From: Bordetella sp. 02P26C-1
Lineage (GTDB): Bacteria > Pseudomonadota > Gammaproteobacteria > Burkholderiales > Burkholderiaceae_B
DNA length: 64,000 nucleotides
Direction of reading: 5' to 3'
Assembly: GCF_009763255.1 (NCBI RefSeq)
Contig: NZ_WSJB01000018.1
Span: 62,001-126,000 of the forward strand
The position numbers and the translations under genes are program-made. This document shows, in pieces, positions 38,770-49,600 of this stretch (positions within the stretch are counted from its first letter, which is position 1; each line of letters opens with the position of its first letter). The notes under the pieces were generated by a model. The model searched no databases. It was not told the DNA's origin and was given only the letters and a program-made list of their open reading frames with translations.

Positions 38770-39555
38770 TTAGAACGCAGGCACCACCGCGCCCTTGTAT
38801 TTTTCCTCGATGAACTGCTTGACCTCGGGGGTATGCAGCGCATTGACGAGTTTCTTGATCGCCGGGGCATCCTTGTTGTCTTCACGCGCTACAACGATAT
38901 TGGCGTACGGCGATTCCGCGCCCTCGATGAACAAGGCGTCCTTAGTCGGCACCAAACCCGCTTCAAGCGCGTAGTTGGTGTTGATCAGCGCCACATCCAC
39001 ATCGGCGAGCGCGCGCGGCAAGATGGCGGCTTCGAGTTCTCGGAATTTCAGCTTCTTCGGGTTCTCGGCAATGTCCAGCGGTGTTGCGGTGATGTTGGTG
39101 GGGTCTTTGAGCTTGATGAGACCTTGTTGCTGCAACAGCAGGAGCGCGCGACCGCTGTTGGAGGGATCGTTCGGGATCGCGATCGTGGCGCCCTCGGGAA
39201 TCTGATCCGTGGATTGCACCTTGCGCGAGTAGGCGCCAAAGGGTTCGACGTGCACTAGACCCACGCCTACGAGCTTGGCGCCGCGATCCTTCTTGAAGGT
39301 TTCCAGGTAAGGCTGATGCTGGAAGAAATTGGCATCCAGTTCTTTATCGGCCAGCTGCAAGTTCGGCTGCACGTAGTCGCTAAAGACCTTGATGTCGAGC
39401 TCGACGCCATCTTTGGCCAAGGCGGGCTTGACGACTTCCAGAATCTCGGCGTGCGGCACCTGGGTGGCACCGACGATGAGTTTTTCGGCATGAGCGGCAC
39501 CGGCCAGGAAGAAAACGGAGGCCAGCAGCGCCGTCCGCGCAAAAGGTAAACGCAT
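38770..39555 (-). CDS. MetQ/NlpA-family substrate-binding protein
   Basis: A 261-residue periplasmic binding protein of the NlpA (methionine-type) family: KLIVGATQVPHAEILEVVKP, FSDYVQPNLQL, DANFFQHQPYLE and IAIPNDPSNSGRALLLL are all typical. The N-terminal signal ends in AAHAEK with no cysteine, so it is a soluble periplasmic protein rather than the usual lipoprotein. I start at ATG 39555, preceded by GAGGTG. No metN or metI ABC genes lie next to it, so it is an orphan in this window; methionine specificity is inferred from the family. Confidence 0.87.
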   Translation of the reverse strand: MRLPFARTALLASVFFLAGAAHAEKLIVGATQVPHAEILEVVKPALAKDGVELDIKVFSDYVQPNLQLADKELDANFFQHQPYLETFKKDRGAKLVGVGLVHVEPFGAYSRKVQSTDQIPEGATIAIPNDPSNSGRALLLLQQQGLIKLKDPTNITATPLDIAENPKKLKFRELEAAILPRALADVDVALINTNYALEAGLVPTKDALFIEGAESPYANIVVAREDNKDAPAIKKLVNALHTPEVKQFIEEKYKGAVVPAF

Positions 39556-39659
39556 AAAACACCTCATTATCGTAAGCCGTGCCCCACGGGCCGCTTCGTT
39601 GCAAAAACGCCCTCAATTTACCTGAATGCAGGTTATTTGTCGGGCATAACATCATGGGT

Positions 39660-39676
39660 TTTGGTTATATACCAAA
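39660..39676. promoter_or_regulatory. Palindrome in the metQ-like/argB divergent region
   Basis: TTTGGT (39660-39665), TATAT, ACCAAA (39671-39676) is a perfect 6-bp dyad in the 226-nt divergent gap, about 105 nt from each start codon. It is AT-rich and could be an operator or part of a promoter. The regulator cannot be named from sequence. Confidence 0.35.
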
Positions 39677-39757
39677 CGCGCGGTCTACAATCTGCCGTAT
39701 GCTTGCCCGGTAGCGCCGTGACCACCGCGCCGGCGCAAGCTTTTTCCTTTTCACTGA

Positions 39758-40683
<926 letters not shown>

Positions 40684-40684
<1 letters not shown>

Positions 40685-41433
40685 TGCGGGCCCATCGTTA
40701 TCTGCTGCGGCCCGCGGCGCGTCAGCGTCGCGCGCGCCGCATCGCCACGGGGGTAAGCGAGCGCCTGTGGCTGTTCGATCTGGACAACACGCTGCACGAC
40801 TGTTCGCACGCGATCTTTCCGCGTATCGATCATGGCATGACGCATGCCGTGGCGGCGTCATTGAACGTGGATATCGAGACGGCGAACGCGCTGCGTTCGA
40901 CGTATTGGCGGCGCTATGGCGCGACTGTCATCGGCATGGTGCGCCATCACGGGATCGACCCGCATGAGTTTCTGCGGTTAAGCCACGACTTCGATGTGCA
41001 ACCGCTACTGCGCGCGGAAACTGGGCTGGCTGGTAAATTGCGCCAGTTGCCAGGGCGCAAGGTCTTGCTCACCAATGCCCCATTTCATTACGCGCGCGAT
41101 GTGCTGCGGCACCTGGGTATCTTGCGGCAATTCGACAGCCTCTGGGCCATCGAGCATATGCGGCTGCATGGCGAGTTTCGGCCCAAGCCCTCTCCCGCCT
41201 TGCTGCGTTACGTGCTGGCGCGCGAAGGTGTGCCGCCATCTCAGGCCGTGCTGGTGGAGGACACTTTGCCGAATTTGCGTGGCGCGCGTCAGGTCGGATT
41301 ACGCACGGTGCACGTCTATCACTCGGGCACGCCCTTTGCACGCCGCAACCATCAACGGCCGGCCTATGTGGACTTGCGGGTAAACTCGGTGAGCGATTTG
41401 CTACTGCGCCGCCGTCCCATCCGGGCGGTTTAG
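40684..41433 (+). CDS. HAD-family pyrimidine 5'-nucleotidase
   Basis: A 249-residue haloacid dehalogenase phosphatase. Motif I is LWLFDLDNTLHDCS, motif II VLLTNAP, motif III lysine in FRPKPSP and motif IV VLVEDTLPNLRGA, the pattern of the SDT1/YjjG-type pyrimidine nucleotidase subgroup. A basic N-terminal leader of about 27 residues precedes motif I, and a GTG nearer the core is a possible alternative start. Coupled to argB by a 1-nt overlap; slmA follows 40 nt downstream. Confidence 0.86.
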
Positions 41434-41473
41434 CGCTCTTTTTCCTCCTCAGACGGACCCACACGTTTCAGCC

Positions 41474-42052
41474 ATGGCGAGTAAACCCGGCGAGCGAAAA
41501 ACCCAGATCCTGCAAACCCTGGCGGAAATGCTGGAGCAGCCGCACGCTGCCCGTATCACCACCGCGGCGCTGGCGGCTCGCATGCAGCTCTCAGAAGCTG
41601 CACTCTACCGGCATTTCGCCAGCAAGGCGCAGATGTTCGAGGGACTGATCGAATTCATCGAGGTCAGCATTTTCACCCTGGTCAACCAGATCGCCGATGC
41701 GGACCGCCAAGGGGTGAGCCAAGCGCGCAAGATCGTCTCCATGCTGCTGGCGTTTTCCGAGCGCAACAAGGGCATGACGCGCGTGCTGACAGGCGATGCG
41801 CTGGTGACCGAGGACAACCGGCTGCAAGAACGCATCAACCATATCAATGACCGCATCGAGGCATCGCTGAAGCAATCGTTGCGCGTGGCCGTCACCGATG
41901 GACAGCTGCCGCCCGAAACCGATATCAGCGCCCGCGCCAGCCTGCTCACGCACCTGGTGCTGGGCCGCTGGCTGCGCTACGCGCAAAGCGGCTGGCGGGT
42001 GACGCCCACCAGCCAGCTGGACGAGCAACTGCGCGTGGTGTTGCCGCTTTAA
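41474..42052 (+). CDS. slmA: Nucleoid occlusion factor SlmA
   Basis: A 192-residue TetR-family protein that binds specific chromosomal sites and blocks FtsZ assembly over the nucleoid. N-terminal text GERKTQILQTLAEMLE and the HTH RITTAALAARMQLSEAALYRHFASKAQMFEGLIEFIE (motif LSEAALYRHFASK) match SlmA closely. Linked to argB and the HAD gene in the same direction, as in other betaproteobacteria. Its stop overlaps the stop of the convergent PhyH-type gene by 4 nt. Confidence 0.92.
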   Translation: MASKPGERKTQILQTLAEMLEQPHAARITTAALAARMQLSEAALYRHFASKAQMFEGLIEFIEVSIFTLVNQIADADRQGVSQARKIVSMLLAFSERNKGMTRVLTGDALVTEDNRLQERINHINDRIEASLKQSLRVAVTDGQLPPETDISARASLLTHLVLGRWLRYAQSGWRVTPTSQLDEQLRVVLPL

Positions 42053-42816
42053 CCGGCCAGCGGCACGCCTGGCAGCGAAGCCGAGCGCGTCCCGGGCAGC
42101 GGCGAGCAGCTTTCCGGATGATAGGTGTGCACGAGCGAGAGCTTGACCTGATCGCTGCTGTTTTGCCGGGCCGCGTGCAAGGTGCGGCAATGAAAAAACA
42201 CCACGTCGCCGGGCTCCAGCGTCGGACACACCGCGCGCTCGATCCAGGCTTGGTTCTGCGGCAGGTCCGCGCGAAAGAACTTCTGCTCATCGAACTGCGA
42301 CGCATCGAACGCGGCCGTGTGCGAGCCTGGCAGGAAAAACAGCCCCCCGTTATCCGCCGTCTCGTGCCCCAGGGCCAGCCAGGTAGAGACCAGATCGTCC
42401 TCGGAAAAGGACCAATAACGAATGTCCTGATGCCAGCCCGTCAGGCTGCCATAGGCGGGATGTTTGGTCATGACACAGTTATGGTGTGCGCGCGACAAGA
42501 CTGGCGTCTCGCCAAAATACGCACGCAACCATGCGCCGATGTCCTGCCGGGTGGCCCATTGCTGAAACAAGGGCCCGCGACGATAGGCATCTAGCAGCCG
42601 GCGCACCGTCGCGCCACCCTGCGCATCGCGCGATGGCGGCGCACCCGGGTATTGCAGATCGGCCTCGTACTCGATGGGCTCGATCACCGCGTCCAATTGG
42701 CGTTGCGCTTCGGCGCGCAAGGCCTGGACGATCTCGGGCGAGGCGAACTGCCTTGCCACCACAAAGCCCTGTTCACGCAGGGTCTGGACTTGCTCGGCCA
42801 CGGATGATGCTGACAT
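42049..42816 (-). CDS. Phytanoyl-CoA dioxygenase (PhyH)-family protein
   Basis: A 255-residue Fe(II)/2-oxoglutarate-dependent dioxygenase. The iron ligands are visible: H129 and D131 in GWHQD and a distal His at about 214 in FHCRTLHAA; LSLVHTYHPES follows with the 2-oxoglutarate-side residues. The family hydroxylates diverse substrates, so the specific one is unknown. I start at ATG 42816 (MSASSVAE) with GAGAAAG just upstream; an ATG five codons earlier lacks a ribosome-binding site. Convergent with slmA, 4-nt overlap of stops. Confidence 0.85.
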   Translation of the reverse strand: MSASSVAEQVQTLREQGFVVARQFASPEIVQALRAEAQRQLDAVIEPIEYEADLQYPGAPPSRDAQGGATVRRLLDAYRRGPLFQQWATRQDIGAWLRAYFGETPVLSRAHHNCVMTKHPAYGSLTGWHQDIRYWSFSEDDLVSTWLALGHETADNGGLFFLPGSHTAAFDASQFDEQKFFRADLPQNQAWIERAVCPTLEPGDVVFFHCRTLHAARQNSSDQVKLSLVHTYHPESCSPLPGTRSASLPGVPLAG

Positions 42817-42868
42817 TGCTTTCTCGAACATATCGACGCGCAGGCGTCGATCGATGGGTCACATCGAT

Positions 42869-43990
42869 TCAGCGCGGGGCATCGCCCCGATCGACACGAA
42901 TCTGTTCGACATTATGGCACTGTGCGAGCTCGCGTTCATGCTGGACGTTGCGCACCCATTCGCGCCATACGGCAACCAGCAGCGCCATCAGCACCGGACC
43001 CACGAACAGCCCGACGATGCCCATGGTCTTGACCCCGCCCACCAGACCGAAAAACGTGGGCAGAAAAGGCAGTTTGACCGGCCCGCCGACTAATCGCGGG
43101 CGCAATGTCTTGTCGACGATAAAGAGCTCGATCGTGCCCCACGCGAACAGCGCGATACCCGCCACCAGATGCCCGGAGCCGATCAGGTACAAGGACACTA
43201 GCGTAAATGACAACGGCGCGCCACCCGGAATGAGCGCCATGAATCCGGTCACCACGCCTAGCAATACCGGCGAAGGCACGCCCGCGATCCAATACGCGAT
43301 ACCAAGCACGACGCCCTCGCCTACCGCGATCAAGCTCATGCCAGTCACGGTAGAGCTGACTGTCGCGGGCACCACGCGCGAAAACCGCCGCCAGCGTTCG
43401 GGCAAGATACGCTCGCCCAGGATGTCGAGCTGGCCTAACATGCGATCGCCGTCTTTATAGACAAAGAACAAGGTAATCAGCATGAAGAGCACGCTTAGCA
43501 ACAGGTGAAACGCGTTGCCGGTGGCGGACAGGACCATGCGATAGATATTGCCCAGATGCTCGCCGCTGACGGCTTCGACCAGCGCGCCCAAGGCATGCGG
43601 CTCGCCGACATAGGTGATCCAGTATTCGGTCAACCTGTCGCCCACAACCGGCAATGACGAAATCCATGCAGGCACGGCCACGCCATGACGGTTGGCCGCC
43701 AAGGCCCAGGCAACAAAATTACTGGCCTCGTTGATGGCATAAGACAGTGCCAACGACAAAGGCACGATGATCACCAGGATGACGGTAATCAACGCCAGCG
43801 ATGCCGCCGGGATCGTTCGTCCGCCGCAGGCGCGCACGATGCGCTGAAACACCGGCCAGGTGGCCAGCCCGATGATCAGGGCGGCCAGCGCCGGAACAAG
43901 AAAACCACTGAGGAAATAAATGCCGGCCAGCAACACCAGCAAGAGTAGCCAGCGGGCAATGAGGTACGCAGGTAAAACAGGCTGCTGCAT
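42869..43990 (-). CDS. AI-2E family transporter (PerM-like)
   Basis: A 373-residue inner-membrane protein with about eight hydrophobic helices. Signatures include GLVGGVKTMGIVGLFVGPVLMALL (motif GLFVGPVLMALL) near the C terminus and LILPWRWR-like ERILPERWRR in the central loop. The family exports varied solutes or ions; AI-2 export is shown for only some members. I start at ATG 43990 (MQQPVLPAY); the in-frame upstream extension is hydrophilic and unconserved. Flanked by PhyH-type and LysR genes on the same strand. Confidence 0.87.
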   Translation of the reverse strand: MQQPVLPAYLIARWLLLLVLLAGIYFLSGFLVPALAALIIGLATWPVFQRIVRACGGRTIPAASLALITVILVIIVPLSLALSYAINEASNFVAWALAANRHGVAVPAWISSLPVVGDRLTEYWITYVGEPHALGALVEAVSGEHLGNIYRMVLSATGNAFHLLLSVLFMLITLFFVYKDGDRMLGQLDILGERILPERWRRFSRVVPATVSSTVTGMSLIAVGEGVVLGIAYWIAGVPSPVLLGVVTGFMALIPGGAPLSFTLVSLYLIGSGHLVAGIALFAWGTIELFIVDKTLRPRLVGGPVKLPFLPTFFGLVGGVKTMGIVGLFVGPVLMALLVAVWREWVRNVQHERELAQCHNVEQIRVDRGDAPR

Positions 43991-44101
43991 GGATTGAGCC
44001 AATTGGGCGTTAGGGCGACTGCACAAATATACAGGACTCCCCTCGCAGACAAGGAGCCCCCAACCAGGGGGCATCCTCGGATTGACAGCGCGTGGGCTGA
44101 T

Positions 44102-45130
44102 TCAGATCGCGTATTCCAGCTCCGCGGGCGTGCCCCGGCGCGGCGCGCGAATGGCACCCGGCAGGAGCTCGGGCTTGCGCACGTCGTGGCAACCTTCGCT
44201 GCCGTCGCCGCCGCGCAGCAAGGGGCAGCGCATGAACAATTCCGCGACCCAATCGGAAAACACGCGCACTTTGGGCGAGAGCTGACGGCTCTGCGGATAG
44301 AGCAACGAGATTGGCAGGATCGTCGGTCGCCACTGCGGCAGCACCTCGATCAGTTCCCCCGATTGCAGATGGGGCAAGGCGATGAACCTCGCCGTTTGAA
44401 TCAGACCGAATCCCTGCAATCCCAAGGCCAGATGCGCGCTCCAATCGTTGACCGCCATGTCGCCCGTCATATCGACCTCGTGGACGCGGCCGTCAATGAC
44501 GAAGTCCCAGCTGAAACTGCGGCCCGTGCGGTTGCAGAAATAGTTCAGCGCGCGATGCGACTTTAGATCTTCCAGCGTGTGCGGCATGCCATGCCGTTCC
44601 AGATACGAGGGCGCCGCGCAGGTCACGAACTGGAACGAGCCGATGCGGCGCGCCACCAGCGACGAGTCTTCGAGTTCGCCGCCGCGGATCACACAATCGA
44701 CGGCCTCTTGCACCAGATCCACGCGACGGTCGCTCATGCCCAGCACCAGCTCGATGTCGGGATAGCGTTCGCGGAACTCTGCAATCGCAGGCACGAGGAT
44801 CAACCTGCCCACGCTCGCTGGCACATCGATGCGCAGCTTGCCCTGGGGTTTGACCGCGGCGGCCTGAAAACACGCCTCGGTTTCCTCCACATCGGCCAGC
44901 ACGCGTTTACTATGGTCAAAGTAAGCCGCGCCATCGGGCGTGAGGCTGATACGACGCGTGGTGCGGTTCAACAGGCGTACGCCTAAATGGCGCTCGAGAT
45001 TCTGAATAATGGTGGTGACCGTCGTACGAGGCAGACCCAGGCTGTCGGCTGCCCGGGTAAAACTATTGACCTCGACGACACGCGCAAACACCTGCATGGC
45101 TTGAAAACGATCCATGGTGTTGTCGTCCAT
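44102..45130 (-). CDS. LysR-family regulator divergent from the RND efflux operon
   Basis: A 342-residue LysR-type regulator. The HTH is VNSFTRAADSLGLPRTTVTTII with LERHLGVRLLNRTTRR (quoted in part), and the effector domain follows, with a basic C-terminal tail of about 40 residues. Start ATG 45130 is chosen; ATG 45115 is equally possible, neither with a good ribosome site. It is divergent from the efflux operon 211 nt away, with a T-N11-A dyad between, the standard arrangement for a local LysR activator of RND pumps. Inducer unknown. Confidence 0.87.
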   Translation of the reverse strand: MDDNTMDRFQAMQVFARVVEVNSFTRAADSLGLPRTTVTTIIQNLERHLGVRLLNRTTRRISLTPDGAAYFDHSKRVLADVEETEACFQAAAVKPQGKLRIDVPASVGRLILVPAIAEFRERYPDIELVLGMSDRRVDLVQEAVDCVIRGGELEDSSLVARRIGSFQFVTCAAPSYLERHGMPHTLEDLKSHRALNYFCNRTGRSFSWDFVIDGRVHEVDMTGDMAVNDWSAHLALGLQGFGLIQTARFIALPHLQSGELIEVLPQWRPTILPISLLYPQSRQLSPKVRVFSDWVAELFMRCPLLRGGDGSEGCHDVRKPELLPGAIRAPRRGTPAELEYAI

Positions 45131-45174
45131 AAAAGCGTGGTGATGGCGCAAGCATAACTCCGTTTTGCCCCAAT

Positions 45175-45193
45175 TGTTCATTTTCCTCGAACA
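45175..45193. promoter_or_regulatory. LysR-type operator between the LysR gene and the RND operon
   Basis: TGTTC (45175-45179), 9 nt, GAACA (45189-45193) is a perfect 5-bp dyad that contains the T-N11-A core. It lies 45 nt upstream of the LysR start and about 150 nt upstream of the efflux adaptor gene. Binding is inferred from pattern and position. Confidence 0.5.
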
Positions 45194-45341
45194 GTGTTGC
45201 CGACAGCGGCACGTTTATCCCGGCGCGCAAAACACTCAGAATACGTTCCATCTACGCTGGTCCGTCGGCCCATCGGTCCGACCGGCGGCTTTTGGCTTTG
45301 CCGCCGCCTCCGGCACACCCCATACGATTAAGGAAACACCC

Positions 45342-46532
45342 ATGTCTGTTTCGCGTTCGCGCATCGCAGTAATGACGGCTGTCGTGGCCCTGCTCGTGGC
45401 GGCCGGGGGCTATTCGCTCTGGAGCAACGAGCCAGGACCCGGCGCCGCGCAAGCGTCGGCCGCCCCCGCGGCGCCGTCGGTCGACGTCGCCCCCGCGCTG
45501 GGCAAGTCGGTGATCGACTGGCAGGAGTATTCGGGCCGGCTCGAAGCCATCGATGTGGTCGACATTCGGCCGCTCGTGTCCGGCACGCTGACCGCCGTGC
45601 ATTTCAAGGACGGCAGTCTGGTGAAAAAAGGCGACCCGCTCTTTACGATAGACCCGCGCCCCTATGCCGCCGAGGTGGACCGTGCCGCCGCGCAATTGGC
45701 CGCAGCCCAGGCGCGCGTCGCCTTTACCGCATCAGAACTCGCGCGCGGGCAACGTCTGCTGGCCGAGAATGCGATCGCCAAACGCGATTTCGAATCCAAG
45801 CGCAATGATGCGCGTGAAGCGGCGGCCAATTTAAAGGCGGCTCAGGCCGCGCTGGATGCCGCCAAACTGAATCTTGGCTACACCGAAATCGTCGCGCCCG
45901 TGACGGGCCGGGTATCGCGCGCGGAGGTGACCGTCGGCAATGTGGTGGCCGCGGGGGCGAACTCAAAGCCTTTGACCCGCCTCGTGTCGGTCTCGCAAAT
46001 GTATGCCGCGTTCGACGTGGATGAGAAAGCCTATCTGAATTACGTGAGTCCCGCGCGCACGACAGGCGCGTCGGTGCCGGTGGAATTGGGACTGGCCAAC
46101 GATCTGGAGTATCCGCGCGCAGGCGTGGTGCAGTCCGTGGATAACCGTATCGATACGCAATCGGGCACGATCCGGGTGCGGGCGGTGTTTGACAATGCGG
46201 ATGGGTTGCTGGTGCCGGGCATGTATGCGCGGATCCGCCTGGGCGGCACCGTGCCGCACCACGCCGTGCTGATCGACGAACGCGCGATCGGCACCGATCA
46301 AGACAAGCGTTTCGTGCTGGTGGTCGATGATCAAGGCCAGACGAGTTATCGGCGCGTCACCCTGGGTGCGAACCAAGGCAATCTGCGCGTCGTGACCAGC
46401 GGGCTTGAGCCCGGCGAGCGCATCGTGGTCAATGGATTGCAGCGCGTGCGCCCGGGCGAGACCGTGTCCCCGAACCTCGTGTCGATGGAATCGAATTCGC
46501 CCAAGACGACGCAGACCGCCAGCCTGAACTAA
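45342..46532 (+). CDS. RND efflux periplasmic adaptor (MFP) subunit
   Basis: A 396-residue membrane fusion protein of the AcrA/MexA family. A hydrophobic N-terminal segment (about 8-26) has no lipobox cysteine, so it is anchored by a helix or exported without lipidation. Lipoyl halves appear as VDIRPLVSGTLTAVHFKDG (motif VSGTL) and LGYTEIVAPVTGRVSR; a coiled-coil hairpin lies between (about 100-165). The C-terminal GLEPGERIVVNGLQRVRPG is typical. ATG 45342 follows AAGGAAA. First gene of a pump operon. Confidence 0.92.
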   Translation: MSVSRSRIAVMTAVVALLVAAGGYSLWSNEPGPGAAQASAAPAAPSVDVAPALGKSVIDWQEYSGRLEAIDVVDIRPLVSGTLTAVHFKDGSLVKKGDPLFTIDPRPYAAEVDRAAAQLAAAQARVAFTASELARGQRLLAENAIAKRDFESKRNDAREAAANLKAAQAALDAAKLNLGYTEIVAPVTGRVSRAEVTVGNVVAAGANSKPLTRLVSVSQMYAAFDVDEKAYLNYVSPARTTGASVPVELGLANDLEYPRAGVVQSVDNRIDTQSGTIRVRAVFDNADGLLVPGMYARIRLGGTVPHHAVLIDERAIGTDQDKRFVLVVDDQGQTSYRRVTLGANQGNLRVVTSGLEPGERIVVNGLQRVRPGETVSPNLVSMESNSPKTTQTASLN

Positions 46533-46665
46533 CCCCGACGCCTGGCGCTGGCTGACGCTGGCGCCACTCAAACGCCTTAGCGATTCGTTGCCGGCACACG
46601 CTTGTGTGCGCCGGCCGGGCCGCGTGTTGCCCGTCGCAGCACCATGCCACTGGCAGGAAGCAAGC

Positions 46666-49600
46666 ATGAATATTTCTAAATTCTTTATCGACCGGCCCAT
46701 TTTTGCGGGCGTGCTATCGGTGATCGTGCTGTTGGCGGGCTTGCTCGCGATGTTCCAACTGCCGATCTCGGAATATCCGGAGGTCGTGCCGCCTTCGGTC
46801 GTGGTGCGCGCCCAATACCCGGGCGCCAATCCTGCCGTGATCGCCAATACGGTGGCCTCGCCCTTGGAGGAATCGATCAACGGCGTCGAGGACATGCTGT
46901 ATATGCAGTCGCAGGCCAATAGCGATGGCAATCTGGCGGTGACGGTCTACTTCAAGCTTGGCGTCGATCCGGACAAGGCGCAACAGCTGGTGCAAAACCG
47001 CGTGTCGCAGGCGCTGCCGCGCTTGCCGCCCGATGTGCAGCGGCTGGGCGTAACAACAACGAAAAGCTCGCCCACCCTGACGCTGGTCGTGCATCTGGTC
47101 TCGCCCGACAACCGCTACGACAGCACCTATCTGCGCAACTATGCGGTGTTGAACATCAAGGATCGCTTGGCGCGTATCAGCGGCGTCGGTGAGGTACAGA
47201 TCTGGGGCTCGGGCAGCTATTCGATGCGCGTGTGGCTCGATCCGCAGAAGGTGGCACAGCGCGGGTTAACCGCCGCCGAAGTGGTCAATGCGATCCGCGA
47301 GCAGAACGTGCAGGTCGCCGCCGGCGTGATCGGGCAATCGCCGACGCTGGGCGATGTGCCCATGCAGTTCTCGGTCAATGCGCAAGGCCGGCTGAAAGAC
47401 GAGACAGAGTTCGGACAGATCATCCTGAAGTCCTCACCCGATGGCGCGATCACGCGGTTGTCGGATGTGGCGCGCATCGAGCTGGGCGCGCAGGAATACG
47501 GTCTGCGGTCGCTGCTGGATAATCAACCTGCCATCGGCATGGGCATCATGCAGTCGCCCGGCGCGAACGCGCTGGATGTCTCGGAGCAGGTGCGGGAAAC
47601 GATGAAGGAGTTGTCGGCCGATTTCCCTCCGTCGGTGTCTTACCGTATCGAGTATGACCCCACGCAGTTCGTGCGTTCGAGCATCAAGGCCGTGATCTCG
47701 ACGCTGTTGGAAGCCATCGCATTGGTGGTGCTGGTGGTGATCGTTTTCCTGCAGACGTGGCGCGCATCGATCATTCCATTGCTTGCCGTGCCGGTGTCTA
47801 TCATCGGAACGTTCTCGCTGCTGTTGGTATTCGGCTATTCAATCAACGCGCTGTCCCTGTTTGGCATGGTGCTGGCCATAGGCATCGTGGTGGATGACGC
47901 CATCGTGGTGGTGGAAAACGTCGAGCGCAATATCGCGGCGGGGCTGAGTCCACGTGACGCCACCTATCGCGCCATGCGCGAAGTCAGCGGGCCGATTATC
48001 GCTATCGCCTTGACGCTGTGCGCGGTGTTCGTGCCGCTGGCCTTCATGACCGGTTTGTCGGGGCAGTTCTATAAACAGTTCGCCATGACAATCGCGATTT
48101 CGACGGTGATCTCGGCGTTTAACTCACTGACCTTGTCGCCGGCGTTATCGGCCATTCTGCTTAAAGGCCATCACGAGAAACCCGACTGGCTCACGCGCGT
48201 GCTGAACCGGTTATTCGGGCGGTTCTTTAATGCGTTCAACCGGTTTTTCTCGCGGTCTTCCGACGCGTATGCCACGGGTGTGACCGGCGTGATTCGTCGC
48301 AAGGCCGGGGCAATGGGCGTCTATCTGGTGCTACTGGCTGCCACGGCGGGAGTCGCGCATATCGTGCCGGGCGGCTTCGTGCCGGCGCAGGACAAGCAGT
48401 ATCTGATCGGCTTTGCCCAATTGCCGAACGGGGCGTCGCTGGACCGCACCGAAGACGTCATCCGCCGCATGTCGGATATCGCCTTGAAACAGCCGGGCGT
48501 CGCCAGCACGATCGCATTTCCGGGGCTGTCCATCAATGGCTTCACCAACAGTTCCAGCGCCGGCATTGTGTTCGTCACGCTCAAGCCGTTCGATGAACGC
48601 CGCAGCGCGGAACTCTCAGGCGATGCCATCACGCAGCAGCTGAACGAAAAATTCGCGGCCATCAAGGATTCGTATATCGCCGTGTTTCCCCCGCCACCTG
48701 TCATGGGCCTGGGCACCATGGGAGGATTCAAGCTGCAGATCGAAGACCGGGGCGCCATGGGTTATGCCGAGCTGGACAAGGCCACTCAAGCGTTCTTGGA
48801 AAAGGCACGACAGGCGCCTGAGCTGGGTCCGACGTTTACCAACTATCAGATCAACGTTCCTCAATTGGATGTGGACCTCGATCGCGTCAAGGCCAAACAA
48901 TTGGGTGTGCCTGTGACCGATGTGTTTGATACGCTGCAGATCTATCTGGGCTCGATGTATGTGAACGACTTCAATCGATTCGGTCGAGTATTCCAGGTGC
49001 GCGCACAAGCCGATGCGCCCTATCGCGCGCACCCCGAAGACATCCTGCAATTGAAGACACGCAGTGAAAACGGTCAGATGGTGCCGCTGTCGGCGCTGGT
49101 CGATGTGCGACAGACCTTTGGGCCGGAGATGGTCGTGCGCTACAACGGCTATACCGCCGCCGATATCAATGGCGGGCCCGCGCCGGGGTATTCGTCCGAT
49201 CAAGCACAGGATGCAGCAGAGCGTATCGCGGCCGAGACGCTGCCGCGTGGCTTTAAGTTCGAATGGACGGATCTGACTTATCAGCAAATCCTCGCGGGCA
49301 ATGCGGGCGTCTGGGTGTTTCCCATCAGTGTGTTGTTGGTGTTCTTGGTGCTGGCCGCGCTGTATGAAAGCCTGACGTTGCCGCTGGCGGTGATTCTCAT
49401 CGTGCCGATGAGTGTACTGGCGGCATTGACCGGGGTGTGGTTGACGCATGGCGATAACAACATCTTCACGCAAATCGGCTTGATGGTGTTGGTCGGATTG
49501 TCGGTCAAGAACGCCATCCTGATCGTGGAGTTCGCGCGCGAGCTGGAGATGCAAGGCGGCACGCCACTGCAAGCCGCGATCGAAGCGAGCCGGCTGCGTC

